Assembly: GCA_017654125.1 (NCBI GenBank)
Contig: JAFNYX010000002.1
Coordinates: 70,188 to 120,090, forward strand
Length of the DNA: 49,903 bases
Reading direction: 5' to 3'
Source of the DNA: Alistipes sp.
GTDB taxonomy: Bacteria; Bacteroidota; Bacteroidia; Bacteroidales; Rikenellaceae
In this document: in pieces, positions 27,075-37,300 of the stretch
Layout: the number at the start of each line of letters is the position of its first letter
Position numbering within the stretch: the first letter of the stretch is position 1
Made by a program: the position numbers and the translations under genes
The notes under the pieces: generated by a model
What the model saw: only the letters and a program-made list of their open reading frames with translations
What the model was told of the DNA's origin: nothing
The model's database searches: none

Positions 27075-30000
27075 TTAGAAGCCCAATTTAAGAGTTACAC
27101 CATAGGTACGAGTCATAGGGTAAGCACCGGTCTCAATACCACGGCTGATGGAAGCCGAGTTGAACGTTGCTGCCTCTGGGTCATACTGAGGGAAGTCGGT
27201 TACACAGAATACGTTAGTTACGAATACGCCAATCGAGAACTGACGCAACCAACCAATCTTTTGAAGAGCCTTCTTACCAAGCGAGTAATCGAGGTTAATC
27301 TGCTTGAGCTTGAAGAACGAAGTGTCGTAGGTGTTAGTCTCGGCATTTGCACGCTTGTAGTAGTAGTCCGAGTAGTAGATGGCAGCCGACTGAGTGATAG
27401 TCGTGTTCTTCGAGTAGATACCATCCGAGTTAATGTTAACACCCTCCTGTACGAGACCGTCGTAACGACCGTAGAGAGTATCCTTAGTCTTACCCGACGA
27501 TGCGAGGATAGCGTGAGTCAACGAGTAACACTTACCACCATACTGATAAGTAAAGTTCATACCCAGACGGAGGTTCTTGTAGCGGAGCGTAGTGCTCAAA
27601 CCACCCTTCCAATCAGGATAGATCGAACCGAGGTCGATGAGGTTCTGAGTATCAACCTCTGGATAACCCAACGAGTTTACGATAATCTGACCCGAGCAGT
27701 CAACAACCTCACCGGTCTCTGCATCGGTATAGTATGCGCCCTCAGGTGCACGCTGGAATCCGTAACCGTAGATACGACCGAGCTCCTTACCAGGGTAAGC
27801 GTAGATAAATACGTTGTTACCCGAAGTAAAGCCGGTATTCAACTGATAGAGCTCAACGCCCGGTGCCAGCTCAACCAACTTGTTCCAGTTCTTCGACCAG
27901 TTGAAGTTGATATCCCACGAGAAGTTGCGGTGCTGAACGAGCTTCGCGCCCAAAGTAACCTCGACACCATGGTTGTTAACCTTACCTGCGTTGATGAGCT
28001 TGTAGTTAGCACCGGTAATCTGGTCAACTGGAACCGACAGAATCTGGTTAGTCGTATTTGCATCGTAGTAAGCGGCGTCAATCGACAAACGGTTCTTGAA
28101 GAAGTGAGCCTCCAAACCTACCTCCCACGACTCGGTATTCTCCGGCTTGAGCAATGGGTTGTTCAAGGTACCAGGGAGGAGATACGACGACGAGTACGAC
28201 GAGTTGGTATAGTAGTCAGTGATACGGTATGCGCTGGTATCGTTACCTACGTTTGCCCACGAACCACGAATCTTCAACATATCGAGCCAGTTCGTATCGC
28301 GCAAACCAGGGATTGCCTGATCGAGCAAGATAGCTGCCGATACCGAAGGGTAGAAGTACGAGTTGTTACCCTTTGCGAGTGCCGACGACCAGTCGTTACG
28401 AGCGGTGAAGTCGAGGAAGTAAGTATCGTTGTAGTTCAACGTGATCATACCATACAACGAGTTGATCATCTTCTCGGTCTGAGTGTAAGCTACCTTTGGA
28501 CGGTCAACCGAGTTTGAGATCTGGAATACGTTAGGGGTCGAGAGTTTCTCTGCGGTCAGCGTTGTATTACGGTGGTTGTAAACCATGTTGTTACCACCGA
28601 AGTTTACTGCCAAGTGGAAACGACCGAACTGCTTCTTATACGAGAGCAAGAAGTCGGTGTTAACCTCATAACGGAAGATGTTCTGCGTACGATAGAAGCC
28701 CTGGAAGTAGTTGTTAGCGTACTGTGGCTTGCGCTGAGTACGATAGTCGTTGAAGAGGTCGAGACCCGAACGAACGAACAACTCCAAATCCTTCGTAATC
28801 GAGAAGGTTACCTGCATGTTACCATAGATACGGTCACGAACCTGGCTGTTGAGGTAGTCGTATGCCAACCAATAAGGGTTGTTTACGTTGGTACCTACAC
28901 CGTTACAGTTGATGATCGAGTTCATGTTTGCAGAGTCACCACCAACTTCCTTGATTTCGAACGCCTGCAAAATACGACCGCTACGGTACTCCTCCTCAAA
29001 CGACGAAATATCAACCGATGGGTAGTTCCACATCAACTGATAAACCGGCGACGAGATGTTGTAACCAGTAGTAGGGAGGTTATCCGAACGCTTACGATAG
29101 TAGGTAACCTTCGAATTAAACTTCACTACCTTATTTAATTTACTGCTAACCGAGAACGAAACGGTCTCCTGGTTGTAACCCATGTTAGGAACAATCCAGT
29201 TGTTGCGAGTATCCTGGAACGAAGCACGAACCGAAGTACCCTTACCGTTGTTACCGCTTACCGATATATTATTCTTAAAGGTAAGACCGGTCTCATAGAA
29301 ACCCTGATAGTAGTCCTGAGCCTCGAATGGAACGAGCGAATAGTACTTCGTCGATACAGGCTCATAGATAGTCTGACCCGAAGCATCCTTATAAGTGTTA
29401 ATGTCAATCGAACCCGGCTTATCGGTACGCTCGCTGGTCAACTTATCGAAATCGAGCGAGTGGTACATATAGGTCAAGTCGGTACGACCGTAGTAAGGCG
29501 ACTCAGGGTTGGTCTCACGATAACCGAAGTCGCTACCATATTTAGGACCCCACATGTTACGCGACCAGAGACGGTCTGCAATCTTCGTCGAACCCTCATA
29601 CACGTTCCAGAACGAGAAGTACTCCTGTGGCGAGTACTGACGACCGTTCACGGTAGCGTAAGTAGTGAGCGAAGACGAACCTGCTGCGTACTCCTGCTGG
29701 AACTCTGGCCAGAAAGAAGCCTGCTCAGCAACAAACGAGAACGAGTAGCTTACGCCGATACCCTTATCCTTACGACCGCTCTTGGTGGTGATAATCACAG
29801 CACCATTCTGTGCACGCGAACCGTAAAGTGCAGTTGCTGCCGGACCTTTGAGGACCGATACGGACTCAATGTCATCCGGGTTGAGGTCACCGATACCGTT
29901 ACCGTAGTCGATTGGGGCGTCATCCGAGTCATTCGCACCACCGGTTGCAGTCATCTCGCTACCGATAGGCACACCGTCGACTACGAAAAGGGCTTCGTTG

Positions 30001-30584
30001 TTGTCGTGCGACAGGGAAGACTCACCACGGAGAGTTACACGTACCGAACCGGCAGGACCAGTTGCAGCAGACTCGAACGACATACCGGCAACTTTACCGT
30101 TCATACCGTCGAGCCAGTTACCCGAGACAGTCTGTGCGATATCGTCACCCGACACCTTCTGAACGGCATAACCGAGGGATTTCTCCGCACGAGTAATACC
30201 GAGTGCCGTTACAACGACCTCGTCGATCTTCTGGGTAGACTCTTTCATCACCACGTCAATCACGCTGCGAGCTCCAACCGGAATCTCCTGTGCCTCGTAA
30301 CCAACGTACGTGTACTCGAGTACCGGACTGGTAATACCTGCGACGTCAATCGAGTAATTACCGTCCAAATCCGTTAGGGCAGCACGTGTCGATCCCTTGA
30401 CCGAGATGGTAACACCGATCATCGGACCTCGCGCGTCAGTAACCTTACCGGTCACCTTTCCCTTACCCTGAGCATACACCGATGCAGGGCTAAACAGCGT
30501 ACAACAAACTAACAAAGACAGAGTTACAACTGCCGTCATAAGCTTGCGAACACCGTTTGAAACAAGAAGTAAATCTCTTTTCAT
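27075..30584 (-). CDS. SusC/RagA-family TonB-linked outer-membrane receptor
   Basis: 1169 aa. Signal peptide ending near VYAQ, then a carboxypeptidase D regulatory-like domain (GKVTDARGPMIGVTISVKGS), a TonB box-type region (DEVVVTALGI), a plug domain (LFVVDGVPI, DIESVSVLKGPAATALYG) and a long beta-barrel ending in a terminal aromatic residue (LKLGF). It imports a ligand through the outer membrane using the TonB system. It is the first gene of the five-gene locus on the minus strand. Confidence 0.97.
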   Translation of the reverse strand: MKRDLLLVSNGVRKLMTAVVTLSLLVCCTLFSPASVYAQGKGKVTGKVTDARGPMIGVTISVKGSTRAALTDLDGNYSIDVAGITSPVLEYTYVGYEAQEIPVGARSVIDVVMKESTQKIDEVVVTALGITRAEKSLGYAVQKVSGDDIAQTVSGNWLDGMNGKVAGMSFESAATGPAGSVRVTLRGESSLSHDNNEALFVVDGVPIGSEMTATGGANDSDDAPIDYGNGIGDLNPDDIESVSVLKGPAATALYGSRAQNGAVIITTKSGRKDKGIGVSYSFSFVAEQASFWPEFQQEYAAGSSSLTTYATVNGRQYSPQEYFSFWNVYEGSTKIADRLWSRNMWGPKYGSDFGYRETNPESPYYGRTDLTYMYHSLDFDKLTSERTDKPGSIDINTYKDASGQTIYEPVSTKYYSLVPFEAQDYYQGFYETGLTFKNNISVSGNNGKGTSVRASFQDTRNNWIVPNMGYNQETVSFSVSSKLNKVVKFNSKVTYYRKRSDNLPTTGYNISSPVYQLMWNYPSVDISSFEEEYRSGRILQAFEIKEVGGDSANMNSIINCNGVGTNVNNPYWLAYDYLNSQVRDRIYGNMQVTFSITKDLELFVRSGLDLFNDYRTQRKPQYANNYFQGFYRTQNIFRYEVNTDFLLSYKKQFGRFHLAVNFGGNNMVYNHRNTTLTAEKLSTPNVFQISNSVDRPKVAYTQTEKMINSLYGMITLNYNDTYFLDFTARNDWSSALAKGNNSYFYPSVSAAILLDQAIPGLRDTNWLDMLKIRGSWANVGNDTSAYRITDYYTNSSYSSSYLLPGTLNNPLLKPENTESWEVGLEAHFFKNRLSIDAAYYDANTTNQILSVPVDQITGANYKLINAGKVNNHGVEVTLGAKLVQHRNFSWDINFNWSKNWNKLVELAPGVELYQLNTGFTSGNNVFIYAYPGKELGRIYGYGFQRAPEGAYYTDAETGEVVDCSGQIIVNSLGYPEVDTQNLIDLGSIYPDWKGGLSTTLRYKNLRLGMNFTYQYGGKCYSLTHAILASSGKTKDTLYGRYDGLVQEGVNINSDGIYSKNTTITQSAAIYYSDYYYKRANAETNTYDTSFFKLKQINLDYSLGKKALQKIGWLRQFSIGVFVTNVFCVTDFPQYDPEAATFNSASISRGIETGAYPMTRTYGVTLKLGF

Positions 30585-30630
30585 AGGTTAATTATTAAGT
30601 TTTATTAAAAATTGGTTGCTTAAATTCATA

Positions 30631-30651
30631 CAAAAATAAAAATTTATTTTT
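30631..30651 (-). promoter_or_regulatory. Candidate promoter and palindrome for the SusC/D locus
   Basis: Minus strand TATTTTTG (30631-30638) fits the -7 box, and GTTG (30659-30662) lies at the right distance for a 3-of-4 match to the -33 box. A perfect 9-bp inverted repeat AAAAATAAA-AA-TTTATTTTT (30632-30651) overlaps the -7 box. The region is A/T-rich, so the palindrome may be chance. Confidence 0.5.
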
Positions 30652-30839
30652 AGAATCACAACATATTTGCAGATATTTTTCATAAAAAAGTCAAATATTT
30701 TTCAGCTGTCGAAAAAAATTGCTTCGCACTAATCGTGGCCGATACCCCAAAACACCCTCCAACAACGAATTACCGACAAACCGCCTTTTTTGAGGGATGA
30801 ATCGACCGATTTTGACAATGAACAAAATTATTTTTTTAC

Positions 30840-30847
30840 TACTTTTG
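30840..30847 (+). promoter_or_regulatory. Candidate -7 box for the hemolysin III family gene
   Basis: TACTTTTG fits TAnnTTTG and lies 43 bp before the ATG at 30890. It lies downstream of an earlier in-frame ATG at 30797, which supports the later start. Confidence 0.5.
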
Positions 30848-30889
30848 CCCCAAACAAACCACCTATCGAACAAAAAAAACAAAACAGAC

Positions 30890-31564
30890 ATGACAACAAC
30901 CACGAAAGAGATAAAACGCAAAATCTATATACCTACATTTGGCGAGGAGATTGCCAACTCGGTTTCACACGGCGTAATGGCTCTCGCCACACTGCTTTTG
31001 TTGCCGTTTGCCGCCGTATGGAGCTACACCCACGCCACAGGAAATGCGACGGTTGCAGCCATTGGCGTATCGATATTCGTCGTCTCGATTTTCTTGATGT
31101 TTTTGGTATCGACACTCTACCACTCGATGCATCCCAAATCGCGCCATAAAGAGGTGTTTCACATCCTCGACCATATCTTCATATATTTCGCAATAGCAGG
31201 CAGTTACACACCTATCGCGCTATCCGTAATCGGCGGCTGGCAGGGCACGGCAATCGTCATTATTCAATGGGCAATGGTGCTTTTCGGCATCTTCTACAAG
31301 TCGCTCTCTCGACACTCGATTCCGGCCGTCAGTTTGACCATATATCTGATTATGGGTTGGACCATAATTTTCTTCTTTCCGCTTTTCATCCGACAGGCCT
31401 CAGCCCCACTACTGATACTGATTGCCGCAGGTGGAATTTTCTACACTCTCGGAGCGTGGTTCTACGCAAAAAAGGGATTTCGATACCACCATTTAGTATG
31501 GCATCTTTTAATAAATATTGCGGTTGCATGCCACTTCACCGCCATCGTGTTTTTTCTACAATAA
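30890..31564 (+). CDS. Hemolysin III / PAQR-family membrane protein
   Basis: 224 aa from the ATG at 30890, with seven membrane segments. Conserved family residues are present: EEIANSVSHG, STLYHS, HILDHIFIYFAIAGSYTP and the late HHLVWHLL, whose histidines make the Zn site in relatives. Function in bacteria is poorly defined (membrane homeostasis has been proposed; hemolysis is not a safe inference). The longer frame from 30797 starts before the likely promoter and was not used. Confidence 0.9.
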   Translation: MTTTTKEIKRKIYIPTFGEEIANSVSHGVMALATLLLLPFAAVWSYTHATGNATVAAIGVSIFVVSIFLMFLVSTLYHSMHPKSRHKEVFHILDHIFIYFAIAGSYTPIALSVIGGWQGTAIVIIQWAMVLFGIFYKSLSRHSIPAVSLTIYLIMGWTIIFFFPLFIRQASAPLLILIAAGGIFYTLGAWFYAKKGFRYHHLVWHLLINIAVACHFTAIVFFLQ

Positions 31565-31603
31565 GCGCCGCACCACTCAACGCAACACACCGGCTTTGAC
31601 TAC

Positions 31604-31640
31604 AAAAAAAACGAGGCGCAGGTTGAATTCTGCGCCTCGT
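31604..31640. terminator. Bidirectional terminator between hemolysin III and DUF1573 genes
   Basis: Perfect 11-bp stem ACGAGGCGCAG / CTGCGCCTCGT with an 8-base loop. The A-run at 31604-31610 makes it strongest for the minus strand gene; the plus side tail is TTTCGATTT. Confidence 0.85.
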
Positions 31641-31683
31641 TTCGATTTCACCATACAAGCGACAAAACGAACATTTATCAATA

Positions 31684-32082
31684 TTAGCGTTTCGGTACAG
31701 ACTTGCCTTGCACGGTAAGCAACGACACACCCAAATTTGTCTGCACCTTCACCACGCGATGGAACACGCCGTCATCGACCTTCGCCGCCTCCAACTCTAT
31801 TACAATACGCCCTTGCTCGCCGGGCCTCACCGGACGACGCGAAAAGTCGGCTTTAAGACAAGAGCATGAGGTTTGTACGCCAAGCACAACAATCGGTTTC
31901 TCGCCCTTGTTCGTATAGATAAACTCACAATGATAACTACGATTTTGACGCGGCACTACACCGAAATCACACGTTGTCGCAGAAAACTCGATGTCCGACA
32001 CCTGCGACTCATCAGGCATGGCAGCAAGCGACAATTGCGCCACGCTAAAAAGCGACATTATGAACAGCAGCAATCTCTTCAT
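31684..32082 (-). CDS. DUF1573-family exported protein
   Basis: 132 aa. Signal peptide (MKRLLLFIMSLFSVAQLSLA). The mature part is one immunoglobulin-like DUF1573 domain (CDFGVVPRQNRSYHCEF, NKGEKPIVVLGVQTSCSC, then RPVRPGEQGRIVIEL). The Cys-Ser-Cys turn is typical of the family. Periplasmic or surface location; function unknown. The gene follows tonB by 7 bp, so the two are likely cotranscribed. Confidence 0.85.
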   Translation of the reverse strand: MKRLLLFIMSLFSVAQLSLAAMPDESQVSDIEFSATTCDFGVVPRQNRSYHCEFIYTNKGEKPIVVLGVQTSCSCLKADFSRRPVRPGEQGRIVIELEAAKVDDGVFHRVVKVQTNLGVSLLTVQGKSVPKR

Positions 32083-32089
32083 ATCTCCT

Positions 32090-32758
32090 CTATTTCAGTT
32101 TGAATATATAGGTTATCGTACCCCCTTGAATATAGGCACGGCTCTCCGTAAATTGCGCTTTGCGGGCAGCCGATACCGCTGCCTCAACCAACTCGCTGGC
32201 AGAGGTAGTAGAGCCCTTTGGTTCGAATGTGGCAGCCGTCACACGACCGCTCTTATCGACCGTAACTCGTACCACAACCTTACCACCACGATTACCAGGC
32301 GGAAAGACCGGTTCGGGCAACGAGCCAACCAAACCTCGCCCCTGCAATCCGGCATCGAGTGCATCCGTGCCGACAGGATTAAGCCCTCCACCCGTACCTT
32401 TTGCCTTATCCTCAGCATCCTCCTTTGCGTATGGATTTCCGGCATTTTCAGGCTCATCCGCACCACTCTTATCCATCTTAAAAAGCGCACGCGAATTGAC
32501 CGTACGAGTCTCCTCCGCCTTACCACTAATCTCCTGTGAATTATCCACCTGTGCAAGCGTCTCATGACGAGGTGCCTCCGAACGCTTGACCGGAGGAGGC
32601 GCAGGAGCAGGAGTCGGACGAGGCTCCTCTAACTCCACAAAAATCGTATTCTGCTGTGGCTCCGGCATACGCACCTCAAACGAGAGCATACGCATCGCAA
32701 CCACAACAGCCGCAACGTACACGATGACAAATATGTAACCTAAATGGCTTGACTTCAT
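32090..32758 (-). CDS. TonB-type energy transducer
   Basis: 222 aa. One N-terminal membrane helix (residues about 7-25), a Pro-rich segment (PRPTPAPAPPPVKR), a Gly/Asp/Glu-rich linker and a C-terminal TonB-like domain (VVRVTVDKSGRVTAATFEPKGSTTS ends in TITYIFKLK). It would carry energy from ExbB/ExbD to outer-membrane receptors such as SusC. It follows exbD on the same strand but is separated from it by 468 bp that hold a repeat array. Confidence 0.88.
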   Translation of the reverse strand: MKSSHLGYIFVIVYVAAVVVAMRMLSFEVRMPEPQQNTIFVELEEPRPTPAPAPPPVKRSEAPRHETLAQVDNSQEISGKAEETRTVNSRALFKMDKSGADEPENAGNPYAKEDAEDKAKGTGGGLNPVGTDALDAGLQGRGLVGSLPEPVFPPGNRGGKVVVRVTVDKSGRVTAATFEPKGSTTSASELVEAAVSAARKAQFTESRAYIQGGTITYIFKLK

Positions 32759-32845
32759 CTATTAGTTATTAGTATTTATGCGCTATGCATTGTACGCGCT
32801 ACCAAATCGACCTTAATCAACCCTACTTAGCCCTAAAAAAAGGGG

Positions 32846-33214
32846 CAATTTCGGCATTTTGAGGAGAGGTTTGCAACGCTCTCGGTTTTGGGGCGGAGGG
32901 AGCATACTTTTTCGTATGTGACCTTCGCAACAAAAGCGAAGAAGGCAGAAAACATCCCTCTTATCTTAACCTCAATTTCGGCATTTTGAGGAGAGGTTTA
33001 CAACGCTCTCTGTTTTGGGGCGGAAGGAGCATACTTTTTCGCATGTGACCTTCGCAACAAAAGCGAAGAAGGCAGAAAACATCCCTCTTATCTTAACCTC
33101 AATTTCGGCATTTTGAGGAGAGGTTTGCAACGCTCTCGGTTTTGGGGCGGAGGGAGCATACTTTTTCGTATGTGACCTTCGCAACAAAAGCGAAGAAGGC
33201 AGAAAACATCCCTC
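32846..33214. repeat. Array B: three tandem 127-bp repeats
   Basis: Units at 32846-32972, 32973-33099 and 33100-33214 (the last lacks ~12 bp at its end). The period is exactly 127 bp. Each begins CAATTTCGGCATTTTGAGG and contains GCATACTTTTTCG(T/C)ATGTGACC and GCGAAGAAGGCAGAAAACA. Units 1 and 3 are almost identical; unit 2 has a few substitutions. The central ~75 bp matches unit 2 of array A at 12950-13079 while the flanks differ. The array lies between exbD and tonB; the rest of that gap (32759-32845) shows no promoter I can defend. Short frames across it are not genes. Confidence 0.94.
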
Positions 33215-33226
33215 AAAATTCGAAAT

Positions 33227-33628
33227 TTATGGCTGGGTGGCAAGTATCAAACGATATCCATTATCCTTTGCCACATTCATCACCTTAACCACCTCATCCA
33301 CAGCGACACTCTTGTCGCAATGCAAAGATATGGTCGGCTCGGTCTGACCCTCCAAACGAGCGTGCAAAGCACGTTCCACTCCGGCAATACCCTCAACCTT
33401 GTCGAGCTCGACATAGTAGGTGTACGAGCCGCCCTTATGCTGAATGGATACGGTCGTTATCGCCTTATCCTTCAACTGATTACTACTTTTAGGGAGCATC
33501 AGTTTCAAAGCGTTCGGATTGATGAGCGTCGTTGCGATAAGCATAAATATCAGCAACAAGAACATCAAGTCGGTCATCGCTGACGAGGAGAACGACTTAT
33601 CAACCTTCGAACCACGTTTTATAGCCAT
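33227..33628 (-). CDS. ExbD/TolR-family biopolymer transport protein
   Basis: 133 aa. A single N-terminal helix with the conserved membrane Asp (MTDLMFLLLIFMLIATT, Asp near residue 20), then a small periplasmic domain ending GYRLILATQP. It forms the proton-driven motor with ExbB, encoded 6 bp upstream on the same strand. Confidence 0.93.
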   Translation of the reverse strand: MAIKRGSKVDKSFSSSAMTDLMFLLLIFMLIATTLINPNALKLMLPKSSNQLKDKAITTVSIQHKGGSYTYYVELDKVEGIAGVERALHARLEGQTEPTISLHCDKSVAVDEVVKVMNVAKDNGYRLILATQP

Positions 33629-33634
33629 ACACTA

Positions 33635-34318
33635 CTATTTTTGAACGGGTTGATTAAGAATATCCATAAATGCAATCGAGTTGGCCTCCATACGGAAAAC
33701 AAGTTTCTCGATGCGTGCTACGAGGTAGTTGTAGCCGAAGTAGGCCGGAATACCCACAACCAGACCTCCGACCGTCGTAACCATTGCAACATACATACCG
33801 CCCGAAAGCAACGCCATATCGACCGTACCGCCCGCTGCCGACATATCCATAAAGGTCTGCACCATACCGAGCACCGTACCGAGGAAACCAATCATCGGAG
33901 CACCACCGGCAATGGTTGCAAGGAACGGAAGACCATTTTCGAGGCGCGAAACTTCGAGATTTGCCACGTTCTCAATAGCATTCTGCACGTCACTCATCGG
34001 ACGACCCAGACGCTCGATACCCTTCTCGACCATACGCGCAATCGGCGTATTGGTATGGCGGCACAACATCACCGCTGAACGAATATCTCCCTCCGAAATA
34101 TGGTCACGGATACGATTCATAAAGTTCATATCGAAAGCCGATGCGCGACGAATCGCAACAAATCTCTCGACAAAGATAAAGATGGTAACGCCACCCAACA
34201 GGAGCAGCACCCACATTAGCCATCCTCCCTTGTTGAACAACTCCCAAAGGGACATCTTCGCAGCCGAAGCAGCAACCTCTTCCACCACTTCTGCCGCCTG
34301 CAAAAGAACAAAATTCAT
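33635..34318 (-). CDS. ExbB/TolQ/MotA-family proton channel protein
   Basis: 227 aa with three membrane helices and the family core (GAPMIGFLGTVLGMVQTF near residue 135; VTTVGGLVVGIPAYFGYNYL). It pairs with ExbD to use the proton gradient for TonB- or Tol-type work. It follows tamB by 5 bp, suggesting cotranscription. Confidence 0.94.
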   Translation of the reverse strand: MNFVLLQAAEVVEEVAASAAKMSLWELFNKGGWLMWVLLLLGGVTIFIFVERFVAIRRASAFDMNFMNRIRDHISEGDIRSAVMLCRHTNTPIARMVEKGIERLGRPMSDVQNAIENVANLEVSRLENGLPFLATIAGGAPMIGFLGTVLGMVQTFMDMSAAGGTVDMALLSGGMYVAMVTTVGGLVVGIPAYFGYNYLVARIEKLVFRMEANSIAFMDILNQPVQK

Positions 34319-34323
34319 AACTT

Positions 34324-37300
34324 TTACTGTTTTTTACGTTTATTTAAGTTTTTCTTCTTTCCCTGTTTTTCTCGCTCCGCGTCGGTAGTCGATTGCTCGG
34401 TTGTAGTCTTATCGTCCGTCACGGCTCGCCTCTTATCATCTGAGCGACGTTTGCGCGTAAAGCGACTCCTCACACGACGACTCAAATCCTTCGCATTATC
34501 GAAATCCTCCTTAAAATAGATACCGATACCTGTCTCCTGCAAACCCTGGTTCTCGTCGAAGCGGTCGATGGTATGCGTAAAGCCCTTCAAGCGCAATGTT
34601 CCCGCCTTATCAATCAACCACGTGACGTATGCCTCGCCCGTAAACGAGGAGTTGGCATTGACAACCTGTGACCTATCAACCAAATAGTTACCCTCGACCT
34701 CGATAAGCAGTCGATTATCAAGCAGGCCCTGCGAAAAACCGAAATCGACCTCATCGCTCATCATCTGCTCTGTCTTCGGGCGATAGCGTAAGACGATATT
34801 CGAGTTACCACCCGCCGAAAGCCAATTACTCAACTGGTTGGACAACAACTCGAAACCTGTCACAGCGGCCGACGATGCACTGAACAACGATGCCTCTGTC
34901 GAAGAGTCGGACATAAAGCTGTTTGCTACCAGCAGATAGAGGAACTGTTGCGAACGACGCTCCGGCGTGTTGAGCACGTTAGCAATAATCGATTGTATGT
35001 TCGGATCGGCGCTTGGCACCGCAACATCGAACGTAACGGTCGGTCGTGTCAAGCGGTCGGTCAGATGGATGATACAATCGACAGGAACGGCACGCGACGA
35101 AATAGCGTGGCTATCCTGCGAGATATAACCATCGAGCAACGGTTGTAACGATGCTTTTACTTTATATATGGCGTTGATATCGAGCAACGCATCGAGTGGT
35201 TCGCCAGCCCACTGTATGGTTGAGCCCCTATCGATAACAAACTTCTTATTAATAATATTTTGCAGCGTAAAGAGATAGCTACCCTCTTCGATGGTATAGT
35301 CGCCATACATTTCCAGAATATCGGCCTTCGGATTGATACGCATATTGAGCAGACCCGCACCGCGACCCTTGATTATATCGCCCACCGTCGGATCGATAAC
35401 AAGTTGTACCTCCACATTCGGTCGCACATCGAGTGCAAGCGAGATATCCATTGCGCCACCGGCCGACGAGCGCTGACGCTGACGACGTTCGAAGAGCATC
35501 TTCTTGCGGACCAGGTAATTAGTAGTATCAACCTTCGCAGCCGACTCGAACGTCACAAAGTCGGCCGACGAGATACTTGTCTTGTCCGAAAGTGGCATAT
35601 AGAAGTGCGAATTATCGGACGTCGATGCAGCAATATCCATTGCCACACCCGCCTTATCGCCTCGCACGTTGAGCGTTCCCGAACCAAAGACGCTACCATA
35701 AAACATATCGTTATCGCGCTTGGTCGTAGCCAACACCTCCATATCGCGGAAACCGATATCGATATCGTACTCGATATTCGAGAGGTGGTTCATATTGACA
35801 TTGATATCGATCGTTCCTCGATTTTTATATTGGTCAAACACCTGTACACCACGCGCCGTCAAGCGATTATTTTCAATCTGTACCGTAGCCGACGGAGCCA
35901 TATACGTACACTTCGTGTAGTCGATCGTGGTTTGCAGGTCACTGACATCCACCTTGCCACGCAACTCCGCCGCACGTCGCTGTCCGGAGAGCGTAATATC
36001 GACATTCGCCGTACCCTTCGTATCGGAGATAATACCTTTAAGCACAGGGTCAAGCAATCCCATACTGAGTCCATCCATCTGCATCGTAGCGTAATAGCGT
36101 ACATGCGACGGCGAGAAGTATCCGCGAATAATCTCGTTCGCACCATCATCCGTCGATACCGACAATTTGGCTCGCGAGCGGCCAAAATCCCATGCCGATG
36201 TGAGCAGCATATCCGGAATCGCAATACCGTTCACATCCAACGAGTCGAGCAACACGTTCGCATTTATCTCCAAATCGCGAAGCACGGATTTCATATTCAC
36301 ATAACCGTTCGAGCGACCCGAAATTTCGTAACCAATACGACGCGTAACCTGCGTAAACGGTGATATAGAGAAGTTTTCCAATTTCAAACGTATCGAATCG
36401 CGTTCGCTTTGCGAAGCGACTCCGTCGATGCTCAAAGACTGCTTCTCCTTATCGTTCGAAATACGGAAATTACGTATAGCAATGCGGGCAGAATCTATAT
36501 CAATACCCTCCGACGTTGCTCTCCACACCTTCTTACCGCTCACAAACTTCGACGGCAGCAGGCGCATTGCGATATGGCGTGCGCCATTCTTGCGCGAGAC
36601 AATCGCATCGGCAGAAATCTCGCCACGAAAATCGCGCAACGTATCGGCAAACGTACCATACAACTCCGCCTTGTTATTATTTACACCTCCATGCAAATCG
36701 AGCTCCGAAACGTGCAACATACCCACATAGAAGTCATCCGCCGCAAGCGACATCGTAAGCGAATCGCTACGATTGCCCGCATTAAGGCGCAGGCCCGTTG
36801 CGAGGTATCTGTTTTGTGACACAAAATCCGACGAACCGCGCAACAAGAAACGATTCTCCACCGGATTCATCCACAACTCAACCGACGAGCCTTCCGCAAC
36901 CTCGACACCATCCACAACAGCACTCAACAGTGGATCGAGTCGTTTTGTCGAAACCGACAGCAAAGCCACATTGCCACGCAACGTACTCTCTTCGCGACGC
37001 ATCTCCGCAAGCGTATTCGGTTCGAACATTTGAGGAGCATATCGCGACAGGAGCGTGCGCATATACAGAAGCACATCCTTATACGAACTGCGACTCTCGA
37101 ACGACACATCGGCAAAATCCGACGTAAGTACAACCGAGCGCGTATCCTCATTGCCGGAGACTTGCAACGTCGCCAATTCCGACACAACCTCCTTATCATT
37201 ATATGTGTAGCGAGCATTTGCGATGGTCGCCTCACCATCTAACTCATCGAGCGTGCGACCGACACACGTCAGACCCACCGATGCCGACAGACGCGATACG

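Noticed and set aside
25068-28517. An 1149-codon open frame on the plus strand.
   Set aside because: It crosses the BACON, SusD and SusC genes in antisense and spans their gaps; no domain or start signal supports it.
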